A DNA stretch of 64,000 nucleotides from SIG78 sp045585955 (GTDB taxonomy: Bacteria; Verrucomicrobiota; Lentisphaeria; Victivallales; Victivallaceae). The notes beneath the pieces were generated by a model that was given only the letters and a program-made list of their open reading frames with translations, searched no databases and was not told the origin of the DNA. A program made the position numbers and the translations under genes. The stretch's first letter is position 1. The number at the start of each line of letters is the position of its first letter. The DNA lies in assembly GCA_045585955.1 (NCBI GenBank), contig JAZMZK010000085.1, positions 1 through 64,000 of the forward strand, given 5' to 3'. Of the stretch, positions 1-8,955 are shown piece after piece.

Positions 1-553
1 GATTTGAACTTGCACCATTACACGACTCATATAAATTTTGCAGTTCTGCCGGAATTGTACAGCGATATGCCTTCCAATATTCTTTCTGAAATTGTTTCAG
101 CATTGGCGGATGCTCTGCCGCCGCGTTGCCGAATTCCGGCGGTAAAGGAAGAATGTTTTCAGCCAGCATTTTTTTCGCCGGAGTATTGAAAAGTAATGGA
201 TAAAACCGGATTTCTTCAATAATGCAATTCGTTATATCGATCTGGTGTGCGGGAGTCTCGTAGAAAACCCAGGACAGGTTGTTGTCAAGAATATCAAAGT
301 CAATCCAGCCAAAGTTTGTTTTGATAGAGCAGAATGGACTGTCATCATTACGGCAATCAAGAGGCGGTACATCATCAAGATAGGAGATCATCAATTCTGT
401 ATAACCACCCCTGACAATCTTTTTGATTTTCTTAAATGCGGCAGTAAGCACATCTTTATACTCGCCGCTTGCGTCAGCAAGAGTGTGTAGAAAGAAGCGG
501 TCAACTTCTTTTTGCTTTCGCTTGTTTGGTGAGAATAAATCAAAAAAGTTCAT
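1..553 (-). CDS. Hypothetical protein, C-terminus cut by window edge
   Basis: An open minus-strand frame runs from ATG at 553 to the window edge without a stop (at least 184 codons). It begins MNFFDLFSPNKRKQKEVDRF. It has no signal peptide or membrane segment and looks like a soluble cytoplasmic protein. The visible end, PAELQNLYESCNGAS, resembles the start of a SMI1/KNR4 (SUKH) fold, where a Pro-x-x-Leu...Tyr...Asn-Gly pattern is usual, but the match is short and unproven. It starts 15 nt after the kinase-like gene on the same strand, so the two are probably co-transcribed. I do not assign a function. Confidence 0.6.
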   Translation of the reverse strand, partial: MNFFDLFSPNKRKQKEVDRFFLHTLADASGEYKDVLTAAFKKIKKIVRGGYTELMISYLDDVPPLDCRNDDSPFCSIKTNFGWIDFDILDNNLSWVFYETPAHQIDITNCIIEEIRFYPLLFNTPAKKMLAENILPLPPEFGNAAAEHPPMLKQFQKEYWKAYRCTIPAELQNLYESCNGASSN

Positions 554-568
554 AAAAACTGTATTCGT

Positions 569-1390
569 TTACGCTTTGCCGGAGCGTTTTTGCAGCTGTT
601 TTTTCAGTTCGGAAAGTATGGTTTCCGGTGCTTTCAGCGGCTCTTGGGTGCTTTGGCAATAGTGCTTTATATATTTAAGCAATTCTTCATTGCTGAACTC
701 AAAAAAGCGAAACAGTTGTTCAAAGTCTACTACCATTGAGTTTTTGAGCCGCTCCTTGGAGAGCTTGCGGCAGCTTGCTATATCTATCCACATCAAATCC
801 AGATGGTTGCCCTGTTCGTCCGGCGTTTGCCGCACTTTGTATAGCAAATTGGCGGGGGTAAATCCCCGGTGCAGAATGTGGTTGTCGTGCAGTTTTGCCA
901 GAAGTTCCATATTGCGTAAAATAAACTCGTCCCGCAATGCCGGATCTTTAACAACATTTTTCAAACTGGTGAAATCTCTGCCGTCGGAGTAGCCTTCGGC
1001 AAATTCGGTGATGAGAAAAGCTGTTTTCAGCAAGCCGCCTTTCCGGATATCGCCTACTGCCAGCAGGCGGGGCAGGGCGATGCCGCAAGCGCTGATAAGC
1101 TGAAAGTTTTCCGCTTCCATGCCGCAGGGCGAAAGCCGGAAAAGATACTTGATCGCACCTTTGAGTTTGTAATAAGATTTATAAGCAAATGTTTTGCCGG
1201 AAGGGGCAGTGCCTTTTAGCACAAACTTTTGACCGGTTTTCCAAATTCTGGGGAATGGCCCATCCATTTTCAAAGAATCGGCAGCTTGCAATGCTTGGAA
1301 ATCATCGGCAAACTCTTCATTTATATAAGTCCAAGAACGCCAACAGCTGGTAAACTCCGGCTGTAAGGCAGCGGCAATAAATTTTTTCAT
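569..1390 (-). CDS. Kdo/WaaP-type lipopolysaccharide kinase family protein, probable pseudokinase
   Basis: 273 residues with a protein-kinase-like fold of the Kdo/WaaP (InaA) type, a family that phosphorylates heptose or Kdo of the LPS core at the inner membrane. The catalytic loop reads HRGFTPANLLY (residues 174-184): the Asn (N181) is kept, but the catalytic Asp of HRD is Gly (G176). The metal-binding Asp of the DFG-equivalent strand is present in WIDIAS (D203). An N-terminal strand VLKGTAPSGKTFAYKSYYK could supply the ATP-binding Lys. ATG at 1390 follows a good AGGAGA site. The family call is fairly sure. Loss of activity is inferred from the missing Asp; another acidic residue could substitute. 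Confidence 0.7.
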   Translation of the reverse strand: MKKFIAAALQPEFTSCWRSWTYINEEFADDFQALQAADSLKMDGPFPRIWKTGQKFVLKGTAPSGKTFAYKSYYKLKGAIKYLFRLSPCGMEAENFQLISACGIALPRLLAVGDIRKGGLLKTAFLITEFAEGYSDGRDFTSLKNVVKDPALRDEFILRNMELLAKLHDNHILHRGFTPANLLYKVRQTPDEQGNHLDLMWIDIASCRKLSKERLKNSMVVDFEQLFRFFEFSNEELLKYIKHYCQSTQEPLKAPETILSELKKQLQKRSGKA

Positions 1391-1421
1391 AAATATAATC
1401 TCCTAAAAATTTTTACTGAAT

Positions 1422-1450
1422 ACAATAGCACAAAAGCCTGTTTTAAGCAA
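1422..1450 (-). promoter_or_regulatory. Sigma-70-type promoter for the kinase-like gene
   Basis: Read on the minus strand: TTGCTT, 17-nt spacer, TATTGT, about 30 nt upstream of the ATG at 1390 and its AGGAGA site. The rest of the 1391-1696 gap holds this promoter, a 7-bp hairpin near 1520 (TGTTGTT-GGCA-AACAACA) and the uup promoter. I see no gene there. Confidence 0.4.
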
Positions 1451-1624
1451 ATAAATGGGCTGCTATATTCAGCGAAATTCTTCACAGCTTTTAATTAACG
1501 GCGGAGGCTGACTGCCCTTGTTGTTGTTGGCAAACAACATCAATAGTTTTGCAACATCTCCGTTTTTTATCTGACAAGATCCGTTTTCTTCCGTTTATTG
1601 CCGTTAAAATCCCGTGGGATGTGA

Positions 1625-1654
1625 TTTGCAAAAAGTATTCTCATATAGTATATT
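1625..1654 (+). promoter_or_regulatory. Candidate promoter for the uup operon
   Basis: TTGCAA, 18-nt spacer, TATATT, ending 42 nt before the ATG at 1697. It is the only reasonable -35/-10 pair close to the gene. The Shine-Dalgarno is poor (ACGGA, far upstream). Confidence 0.4.
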
Positions 1655-1696
1655 ATTGAGATGTAGAAAAACTAAACAACGGATTTTATTTATACA

Positions 1697-3571
1697 ATGG
1701 CAGAACAAGTTATCTGGTCGGCGAAAGCTATGGATTTTTCCATTGGCACGCAAGATATTTTCAAGGCTGCGGAGTTTTCCATAGCCGAGGGGGAAAAAGT
1801 CGCTCTGGTCGGGCGCAACGGCTGCGGCAAATCCACTCTTTTGAGCGTGATCAAAGGCGAATTGCTGCTGCATGATGCCGAAATAAATAAAATGCGCAAT
1901 CTGCGGATAGCCTCATTGGATCAGGAGTTTACCCTGCCCGGTGACATGACCGTGCACCAAAGCGTAAAAAGCGGTCAGGATTTTATCTACCAACTGCTTG
2001 CGGAATACGAAAGCAGCACCACCACTCAATCCCGTCACGAAGAGTTGGAGCATTATTTGAATTTGCACGACGCATGGCACCCGGAAGTTTTGCTGGACGA
2101 AGTCATGGGCAAATTGCAGCTGAATTTTCCGGAGAAAAAGCTCGCCGACCTCTCCGGCGGGGAAAAGCGCCGGGTCGCTCTTGCGAGGGCGATCGTTTCC
2201 CAACCGGACTTGCTGCTGCTGGATGAACCGACCAATCATTTGGATATTGAAACAGTGGGTTGGATCGAAGACTTTCTTGCCGCTTATAACGGCACGACTT
2301 TATTGGTGACGCACGACCGCTTTTTCCTTGACCGGGTGGCAAACCGCATTGTGGAGCTGGATCACGGCAAATTTTACAGTGTGGAAGGTTCCTACGCCGA
2401 TTTTCTTGCTTATAAAGCGGAACGGGAAGCCAACGAAGATGCTCTGGAAGCCAAACGCAAACACTTTTTGCGGTCAGAAATCGAGTGGGTGCGCCGCTCT
2501 CCCAAAGCCCGTTTGCGGCGGAATCTGGGGCGTTTGCGCCGTTACAACGAAATTGCCGCCCAATCGGGTCCCGAACGCACCGGCGAAGTGGAGCTGGTGA
2601 TCCCGCCCGGTCCACGGCTGGGTAATATGTGCCTTGAAATAAAAGATATATCAAAAACGCTGGGCGGCAAAACTCTTTTTGAACCATTTACGCTGGAAAT
2701 AACTCCCGGCAGAAAAATCGGCATCGTTGGTGCCAATGGCTGCGGTAAAACCACCCTTTTGCGGGTGATAACCGGAGCATTAGCTCCCGATACAGGTTCA
2801 ATAAAAATGGCTCCCCAAGTGGAGTTCAACTATGTGGATCAAAACCGCATGGCACTGAACGAAGAACACACTGTCTATGAAGAAGTTGCCGAAGGCCGTG
2901 ACAGCATAAAATTCGGCGGTGCAAGTCTGACCGTCCGCAGTTATTTAAGAAGATTTCTCTTTGAAGACGACCGGATCAATACTCATATAAAGTACCTTTC
3001 CGGCGGCGAAAAAGCCCGCATCATGCTGGCAAAAATCCTGAAACGGGGCGGCAATTTCCTGATTCTGGACGAGCCGACCAATGACCTTGACCTTTCCACG
3101 CTGCGATTGCTGGAAGAGGCTTTGGCGGAATATGATGGGACTATCTTGCTGGTAAGCCACGACCGCTATTTTCTCAACCGCATTTGCGACGGCATCATCG
3201 GGTTGGATGGTACCGGCAAAGTATTCTACACTCCCGGCGACTACGACTATTATTTGCAGAAACGCCCCGCCCCGGCAGCCGAAGAAAAGAAGCCCGCCGC
3301 CAAGCCGGTGGAAAGCAAAACTGCGGAATCTTCAGTAAAAGAAAAGCCCAAAAAGCTGACCTTCAAGGAGCAGACCGAATTTAAGAAGTTGGAAGAAGAC
3401 ATGCCCAAACTGGAAGAACGCATAGCCGAAATCGAAGGGATGTTTCAGGATGCAGATTTTTTCAATAAATACGGCAGTCAGACCAACGAACTGAATACAG
3501 AATTGGAAGATTTGAAACAAAAGCTCGATGCCGCCACCGAACGCTGGCTGGAACTGGCAGAAAGAGCCTGA
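1697..3571 (+). CDS. uup: ABC-F family ATPase, Uup type
   Basis: 624 residues with two soluble ABC ATPase domains and no membrane segments. Domain 1 has Walker A GRNGCGKST, signature LSGGEKRR and Walker B LLLLDEPTNHLD. Domain 2 has GANGCGKTT, LSGGEKARI and FLILDEPTNDLD. A Lys/Glu-rich linker and a C-terminal coiled coil (about residues 545-620) follow, which is the Uup arrangement. ABC-F proteins act on ribosomes or nucleic acid and are not transporters; E. coli Uup affects transposon excision and ribosome/replication stress. The gene is first in a tight run with the GH43-like gene 14 nt downstream. Family certain, exact role inferred. Confidence 0.9.
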   Translation: MAEQVIWSAKAMDFSIGTQDIFKAAEFSIAEGEKVALVGRNGCGKSTLLSVIKGELLLHDAEINKMRNLRIASLDQEFTLPGDMTVHQSVKSGQDFIYQLLAEYESSTTTQSRHEELEHYLNLHDAWHPEVLLDEVMGKLQLNFPEKKLADLSGGEKRRVALARAIVSQPDLLLLDEPTNHLDIETVGWIEDFLAAYNGTTLLVTHDRFFLDRVANRIVELDHGKFYSVEGSYADFLAYKAEREANEDALEAKRKHFLRSEIEWVRRSPKARLRRNLGRLRRYNEIAAQSGPERTGEVELVIPPGPRLGNMCLEIKDISKTLGGKTLFEPFTLEITPGRKIGIVGANGCGKTTLLRVITGALAPDTGSIKMAPQVEFNYVDQNRMALNEEHTVYEEVAEGRDSIKFGGASLTVRSYLRRFLFEDDRINTHIKYLSGGEKARIMLAKILKRGGNFLILDEPTNDLDLSTLRLLEEALAEYDGTILLVSHDRYFLNRICDGIIGLDGTGKVFYTPGDYDYYLQKRPAPAAEEKKPAAKPVESKTAESSVKEKPKKLTFKEQTEFKKLEEDMPKLEERIAEIEGMFQDADFFNKYGSQTNELNTELEDLKQKLDAATERWLELAERA

Positions 3572-3585
3572 CTGGAGATAAACTT

Positions 3586-5037
3586 ATGGAAAAGTTCCCT
3601 GATACCCTGCCCGCTGATACCTGGTGCAATCCTTTGGTTTTAGCCAATTACCCTATTGGTTTTCTGGCACCATCCCGCCGTGGTTTCTCGCCAGACCGAG
3701 CCGGAGATTTTGCCGGGCCTATGCGGGATTTCCGGGAAATGGCTGACCCGGAAGTATTGTACGATAACGGCAAATGGCACATGTTCCCTTCGGTGGGGGA
3801 AGCGTATGTATCAAGTGATCTTGCCCATTGGGAATATCACAAGATAGAGTATGCCAACGGCGAAAAGCTGGGCTATGCTCCGACTATTACCAAGTGCAAA
3901 AACCAATATCTTCTGACCAGCAGCTGGCCCTTTGCGGGCAAGGCGGAAATTCTGGCAGCTCCTACACCGCTGGGTCCTTACCGCTCGCTGGGAACTCCGG
4001 TGGATGGCGACAATATCCCCCTGGGGCCCGAATGGCTCGACCCCATGCTTTTTACCGACGATGACGACCGCTTGTATGCCTATTGGTACTACGGCGGAAC
4101 CGGCGAAGGGGTTTTCGGTATTGAGCTTGATTCTGACAACCCGGTGCAGGGAATCGGCAAACCGGTGAAGGTGGTGGATTTTTCGCCGGAAAATATCTTT
4201 GAGCGTTACGGTGACTTCAACGAACACTCCGATATGGCGTGGATCGAAGGCGAATCCATGTTCAAACACAACAACGAGTATTATCTGCAATTCGCTGCTT
4301 GCGGCACCCAGTTCCGGGCGTACACTGTGGGCGTAGTGCGGGGCAAATCGCCGCTGGGCCCTTTTACCAAGCAAAATACCCCGGTCGCCCGGGAAAAATA
4401 CGGAAGGGTTTGCGGCACCGGTCACGGCGGCTGGGTAAAAGGCCCGGACAACACCGTCTGGCAGTTTTACACCACTTTGATCCGCCGGATACACATGTTT
4501 GAACGCCGGGTGGGCATGGATAGAGTTGAGTTTGATGCCAATGGCGATGCTCATGTAAAAATCACCGCCGTACCCCAATCAGTCAGCGGCGGCGATCTGG
4601 GGCTGGTGCCGGTTTCGGTATTCAAAAAAGTGACAGGCTCCAGCAGTTACGGCTGCTGCTACCCGGCGTTTGCCTTTGACGACTGCACCCACACCTGGTG
4701 GATGCCGGATTCCGAAGATAAAGCTCCGTGGGTGGAAGTAAATTTGCAGCAGGAATTCGATATTTACGCTTTTCAGATAATGTGGGCGGAAGAAGGCATA
4801 GATCAGCAGAAAAACATTATGCCCGAACCGGCAAAATACAAGTTGGAGTTTTTCAGCGGCAACGGGAAAAAACCTGTGGCAGTCTGGGATCACAGCAATA
4901 ACGATCAGGATCTGCTCATAGATTTCCGTTGCGGAGAAAAAGTGCGTGCTCAATATGTGAGATTGAGTTTTGAAATTGCAGAAAATCCGAAACTCCACCG
5001 GGGCGTAGGCAACTTTACACTTTTCGGGAGAAGATAA
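3586..5037 (+). CDS. GH43-like five-bladed propeller glycosidase with C-terminal F5/8-type domain
   Basis: 483 residues. Residues 1-330 show GH43 features: candidate general base D54 (ADPEVLYDNGK), pKa-modulating D152 (EWLDPMLFTDDDDRLYAYW) and general acid E221 (WIEGESMFKHNNEYYL). From about 345 a discoidin (F5/8 type C) carbohydrate-binding domain follows, with SSSYGCCYPAFAFDD and APWVEVNLQQEFDIYAFQI. GH43 enzymes include arabinofuranosidases, xylosidases and galactosidases; the substrate cannot be read here. No signal peptide is visible, so it may act in the cytoplasm. ATG 3586 has GGAG about 10 nt upstream. The next gene starts 2 nt after its stop, which implies coupling. Confidence 0.82.
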   Translation: MEKFPDTLPADTWCNPLVLANYPIGFLAPSRRGFSPDRAGDFAGPMRDFREMADPEVLYDNGKWHMFPSVGEAYVSSDLAHWEYHKIEYANGEKLGYAPTITKCKNQYLLTSSWPFAGKAEILAAPTPLGPYRSLGTPVDGDNIPLGPEWLDPMLFTDDDDRLYAYWYYGGTGEGVFGIELDSDNPVQGIGKPVKVVDFSPENIFERYGDFNEHSDMAWIEGESMFKHNNEYYLQFAACGTQFRAYTVGVVRGKSPLGPFTKQNTPVAREKYGRVCGTGHGGWVKGPDNTVWQFYTTLIRRIHMFERRVGMDRVEFDANGDAHVKITAVPQSVSGGDLGLVPVSVFKKVTGSSSYGCCYPAFAFDDCTHTWWMPDSEDKAPWVEVNLQQEFDIYAFQIMWAEEGIDQQKNIMPEPAKYKLEFFSGNGKKPVAVWDHSNNDQDLLIDFRCGEKVRAQYVRLSFEIAENPKLHRGVGNFTLFGRR

Positions 5038-5039
5038 AA

Positions 5040-5357
5040 ATGAATAAAGCTGTTGAACTTTTTACCGCTGTACCCAAACTGCACAACTGCGCCCAAGCCG
5101 TGGCTGACGGGGCAGGCGATAGTAAATTGGCTTGCCAGATGGCAATTTGCGGCGGGGGCAAAGCTCCGCTGGGCCGCTGCGGGGCACTCCATGCGGCGTT
5201 GTGTCTGGTTCCGGCAGAAAAACACGCCGACTTGATCGCTGAATTTGTTGCCGCAGCCGGTTTTGAAACCTGCCGGGAAATCAAAGGTGCCGAAAAGCCC
5301 TTCCCTTGCGTGGAATGTGTAAGAGTCGCTGCCGAACTGGTGGAAAAGTATCAATAA
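5040..5357 (+). CDS. C_GCAxxG_C_C family putative redox protein
   Basis: 105 residues matching the small cysteine-rich C_GCAxxG family: NCAQAV near residue 18, ICGGGKAPLGRCGALHAAL in the middle, then CREIKG and PCVECVRVAAEL at the end. The spaced cysteines suggest a redox or metal/Fe-S binding role, but the family has no firm biochemical function. It lacks a signal peptide. It starts 2 nt after the GH43-like gene and ends 20 nt before the next start, so it sits inside a carbohydrate operon, an unexpected place for it. Confidence 0.7.
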   Translation: MNKAVELFTAVPKLHNCAQAVADGAGDSKLACQMAICGGGKAPLGRCGALHAALCLVPAEKHADLIAEFVAAAGFETCREIKGAEKPFPCVECVRVAAELVEKYQ

Positions 5358-5377
5358 AAAATCCGGCAAAATACATT

Positions 5378-8221
5378 ATGAACAAATATGCCGCAACCCT
5401 GTTATTGAGTTTTCTGCCGCATCTGGTATGGGGGCAGAGTTTTTCGATTCCTTACAGCAAAAACAAAACTCTTGAATACACCGGTAAGGAGCTGCCGACT
5501 TATCTCTCTTTTGATGCCCGGATCGATACCGCCGGCAAATATACTGGCGGCGGAGCCAATGCTCTTTTGATCAAACTCAATGGCTACGCCCTGCAAGCAG
5601 AAGATCTGGCAAACAAAAAGAATGATTTTTTGTACGGCAAATATAAAATGCGGTATGTAACCAGTTCCGGTCAGCTCTTTCTGCCTTACGCTCCCTGGGC
5701 GAAAGCCGGTCAAAAGCAGCGGATAATCCAGCGGTATACATTTTATATAAAGCCGTTCGCCAAAAAATCCAACACGCTGGAGCTTGCCAACATCTATTCA
5801 GCTGTGAAAAACTCTTCAGTAGAGATCCGCAATCTGGTGTGGCACAATGCCCCGGAGCAAGGCAAATATGTTAATAATGCCCAAAGCATCAAACGCCTCG
5901 CTGCCAAAATCAATATACCTTTGGGCAAAAAACACTGCTTGTCTTTTTACGGCAACAAACAGCGGTATCTGGCTTTTGCCGGAAAAATAACCACCAACAA
6001 GTGGAAAAGCGGTGCTCAACCGGCATTGGTCATCACTGTCAACGGGGTGCCTTTACGCTCCCGGCATCTGGTAAACAAAGGTGCGTTTTTCCATTTTTCA
6101 AGCAAACATGAACTGCCGTGGGTCAACGGTACATCCATTGTTTTGGGCTATTACGATTGGCAGAGTACCCGCCGGACTATTGACAAAGAATTTATCCATA
6201 ATTTCGTTTTTGACCTTAAAGATCTGCTTTTACCCAATCAAAACAACTGTATAGAATTTAACAATATATTTGCGGCATTTCCCAACAGCTCTCTGGATTT
6301 GCAGGATATAAGATTGCTTGCCGGAAAAACTTTCCCGGTTGCCCAAAACATCACCGAAAAACCCGTTGCAAGTTATGGCAATGACGCTGCAAGGCAGCAA
6401 GCCGAAGGGCTCCACCGGGGTGTGGGACATAAGTTCCAAGCCATTCCCGAAGCAGAGCTTTGCCGCAAACCGGTCAATTTTATGCCGCAGGAGCCGCAAG
6501 TACCGCAATACACTTTTGACAACTGCAACGGCTCTTTTGGGTTGAAATTCAACGATGCTTACTGGCAGCTGAATTCTTCCTACAAAGTTAAAGGTGAATG
6601 GTTTTTTCTGGAAAACAACTCGCTTGACTCTAAATACCTGAAAGTCAGGCGGCAAATCAAACCAACGCCGCTGGGGATTGAAATATCCGATACCATGACC
6701 AATCTGACTCAAGCTGATTTGCCGGTAGTATACGATCACTCTTTTAACTTGCCGCTGGAAAAAATCAACGAATTCCGCGTTGCCGGAGAAGCGATGAAGA
6801 ATTTTTCGCTTTCAACCAATAATCTCAATGAGCGTAAATATTCGCAAACACCACTCTTTTATCTGGGTATGAAAGAGTGCGGGCTTGGCATATATATTCT
6901 TGACGATGTTTTCCGCAACCACTATTCGGCAATGGCGATCAACCGCACTCTGCATCTGGCAGACGATATATTTTATCTGCCGCCGGGTAAAAGTTACACT
7001 GTAACAATCAAACTCTATCCGGTCAAAGGCAATTATTACGATTGTTTGAATACTTTGCGGAAAGATTTGAATTTGTATCAGACGATCCCCGCACTGCACG
7101 GCTTTATCTACAAGCACAAAAACAGTGATTTTTATGACCGCTATTACCGCAAAGAGCTCAACACTCCGGATTTGATCAAACGATTTTTCCGGGATAGCGG
7201 CATCACCGCCCCCGCTCTTACCGGCGAACCCATGCTCTACGGCAGCGAACCCGACGATGTTTGGCAAAAGGCTTGGGAGATCCCCGGCAAATTCAAAAAA
7301 GCGATCCGCTCAACTGATCTTGCAGTCAAAACCATCAATCACTATTGCGATGTGCATCTGGTGGCAACCGACGGCAGCAAAGATAAAAACGCCAAGAGCT
7401 TGTGGCAGGAACGCCTTGCCGACAGTGTTTTGAAAAACTTTAAGGGCGAACCCGTACCTTATGTGACAAACAAGCTCTACCATGTGGTGCCAACGCTGGA
7501 AAACAGTGCGGGTAAACAGATCATCCGGAATTTGCAAACTATCTGGAACCAACACCCCAATAACGGTATATTCTTTGACGAATTCAACCACTCCCGGGCA
7601 CGCATTGCCTGGAATTTCAGCGATAACACCAGTGCTTTGCTGGATAAACGAGGCAACATCGTCCGCAAATTCGCCATGGTGCCATTGTATTCGCAGGAGT
7701 TTCTGCTGGCAATATCCGATATGGCGATCAAGCACAATCTTCATAACTACGCCAATCAGTTTGACTGCACATTAAAACTTATGCAGCAAAAACTTATACA
7801 TTTTGCCGAACCGGTGGCTCAAGAGGAGTCGTACCTGATCCGGGCGGCACAAGCTTCGCGCACGCCGCTGACCTTGACTTGCAAACGCAACACGACTGCC
7901 TGGAGCGATATAAAATACTTTCTGCAATACGGTGTAGCAGTTTGTTATTATGCCACAAGAAGTTATGGCGATCACCTTTTGCAGAAGCTCTATCCCTTGC
8001 AAGTAGAGTCTATTCACCCGGGAATCGTTTACGGCAAGGAAAAAACTTTGACTTTACGCAGTGGCAAATATACTTTTCCGGCAGCCAAAAAACTGACCGT
8101 ATATATTTACAAAGACCCCGACGGCATGTTGGCTGAAACCAGAAAAATAAAAGGCAACACCGTTGAATTGAAACTTGCTCCGGCAAAAGAAGTTGCTCTG
8201 ATCACAGTTCAAACCGACTGA
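5378..8221 (+). CDS. Large secreted protein with two related beta-sandwich domains and a TIM-barrel-like glycosidase region
   Basis: 947 residues from ATG 5378. An upstream in-frame start at 5306 lies inside the previous gene and lacks a leader; MNKYAATLLLSFLPHLVWGQ is a clean signal peptide. Two consecutive segments (about 25-165 and 175-320) look like diverged copies of one beta-sandwich: each has a hydrophobic strand, an LNGYAL or VNGVPL turn, a NK...F motif and a closing NN/ANI..A..NSS-type strand. The C-terminal half contains GIFFDEFNHSR and LHNYANQFD, like the acidic strand ends of TIM-barrel glycosidases. I recognise no named family. It probably acts on polysaccharide in the periplasm or outside the cell. 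Confidence 0.75.
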   Translation: MNKYAATLLLSFLPHLVWGQSFSIPYSKNKTLEYTGKELPTYLSFDARIDTAGKYTGGGANALLIKLNGYALQAEDLANKKNDFLYGKYKMRYVTSSGQLFLPYAPWAKAGQKQRIIQRYTFYIKPFAKKSNTLELANIYSAVKNSSVEIRNLVWHNAPEQGKYVNNAQSIKRLAAKINIPLGKKHCLSFYGNKQRYLAFAGKITTNKWKSGAQPALVITVNGVPLRSRHLVNKGAFFHFSSKHELPWVNGTSIVLGYYDWQSTRRTIDKEFIHNFVFDLKDLLLPNQNNCIEFNNIFAAFPNSSLDLQDIRLLAGKTFPVAQNITEKPVASYGNDAARQQAEGLHRGVGHKFQAIPEAELCRKPVNFMPQEPQVPQYTFDNCNGSFGLKFNDAYWQLNSSYKVKGEWFFLENNSLDSKYLKVRRQIKPTPLGIEISDTMTNLTQADLPVVYDHSFNLPLEKINEFRVAGEAMKNFSLSTNNLNERKYSQTPLFYLGMKECGLGIYILDDVFRNHYSAMAINRTLHLADDIFYLPPGKSYTVTIKLYPVKGNYYDCLNTLRKDLNLYQTIPALHGFIYKHKNSDFYDRYYRKELNTPDLIKRFFRDSGITAPALTGEPMLYGSEPDDVWQKAWEIPGKFKKAIRSTDLAVKTINHYCDVHLVATDGSKDKNAKSLWQERLADSVLKNFKGEPVPYVTNKLYHVVPTLENSAGKQIIRNLQTIWNQHPNNGIFFDEFNHSRARIAWNFSDNTSALLDKRGNIVRKFAMVPLYSQEFLLAISDMAIKHNLHNYANQFDCTLKLMQQKLIHFAEPVAQEESYLIRAAQASRTPLTLTCKRNTTAWSDIKYFLQYGVAVCYYATRSYGDHLLQKLYPLQVESIHPGIVYGKEKTLTLRSGKYTFPAAKKLTVYIYKDPDGMLAETRKIKGNTVELKLAPAKEVALITVQTD

Positions 8222-8386
8222 TTTGAGGTTAAACAGCTTCTCAATACCGCTGCATATATCAGAAAATCTGAAAAAATCGAAAACTTTTCCGTAAACAAAC
8301 AATATTTTGTATCCGACAGGCGTTAAATAGGTTGTACAGCTTTTAACCCGGGTAAACAATGTAAGTAAATCAAGAAAGGTTACAAT

Positions 8387-8842
8387 ATGAAAATCAAATC
8401 TTTAATGACAGCTCTTATGCTCTGCGGAGCGTTCTTTTCTACCGCCATTCAAGCCGATGATGCCCCTGCATTTGCCCGCAAGCCCAACGCCCAGGGCAAA
8501 CGCAATATGCGCCGCGGCGGCGGTCAGATGCGTTTCGATCCCATGATGATGTTGGCTTTTCAGGTAAAAGATGAACTTAAAGCCTACAACGAAAATAAAT
8601 CCGAAGAAAACTATAAAAAGCTGGAAGCAGCCGTAAAAAAGGCTTCAGCCGAAATGACCGAAAAAATCCGGGAACAACTGAAAAAACAGTTGGAAAATCT
8701 GGATAAAAATCAGGAAAAAGCCACCGCAGAATTTTTGCAGAAAGCCAAAGATGGCGAACTGAAGATGCCGCAGAAAAACCAGCGCAGACGCGGCGGCAGA
8801 GGCGGTAAAGGCGGCAAACGCCCCGCCAAAAATCAAAACTGA
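8387..8842 (+). CDS. Small secreted basic protein with Arg/Gly-rich ends
   Basis: 151 residues. A signal peptide (MKIKSLMTALMLCGAFFSTAIQA) is followed by a Met/Arg/Gly patch (RNMRRGGGQMRFDPMMM), a charged helical segment of about 70 residues likely to form a coiled coil, and a tail rich in Arg, Gly and Lys (RRRGGRGGKGGKRP). The composition suggests binding to a polyanion (nucleic acid, LPS or acidic polysaccharide), but this is inference. AAGAAAGG lies 8-15 nt before ATG 8387. It is a single-gene unit ended by the terminator at 8857. The 165 bp upstream hold no clear promoter; a weak TTGTAC-17-AACAAT pair lies close to the start. Confidence 0.75.
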   Translation: MKIKSLMTALMLCGAFFSTAIQADDAPAFARKPNAQGKRNMRRGGGQMRFDPMMMLAFQVKDELKAYNENKSEENYKKLEAAVKKASAEMTEKIREQLKKQLENLDKNQEKATAEFLQKAKDGELKMPQKNQRRRGGRGGKGGKRPAKNQN

Positions 8843-8856
8843 CCCCCTCCCAACAA

Positions 8857-8905
8857 ACACCGGATCGCCAAGTTGCAAAACAAAGCGATCCGGTGTTTTC
8901 TTTTT
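8857..8905 (+). terminator. Rho-independent terminator
   Basis: Perfect 12-bp stem ACACCGGATCGC / GCGATCCGGTGT (8857-8868 and 8885-8896) followed by TTTTCTTTTT, 15 nt after the stop of the basic secreted protein. Confidence 0.9.
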
Positions 8906-8955
8906 GGCTCTGTTCCCAATATCGGTTGATTAACAGTAAAGATGTTGAATAAAAT

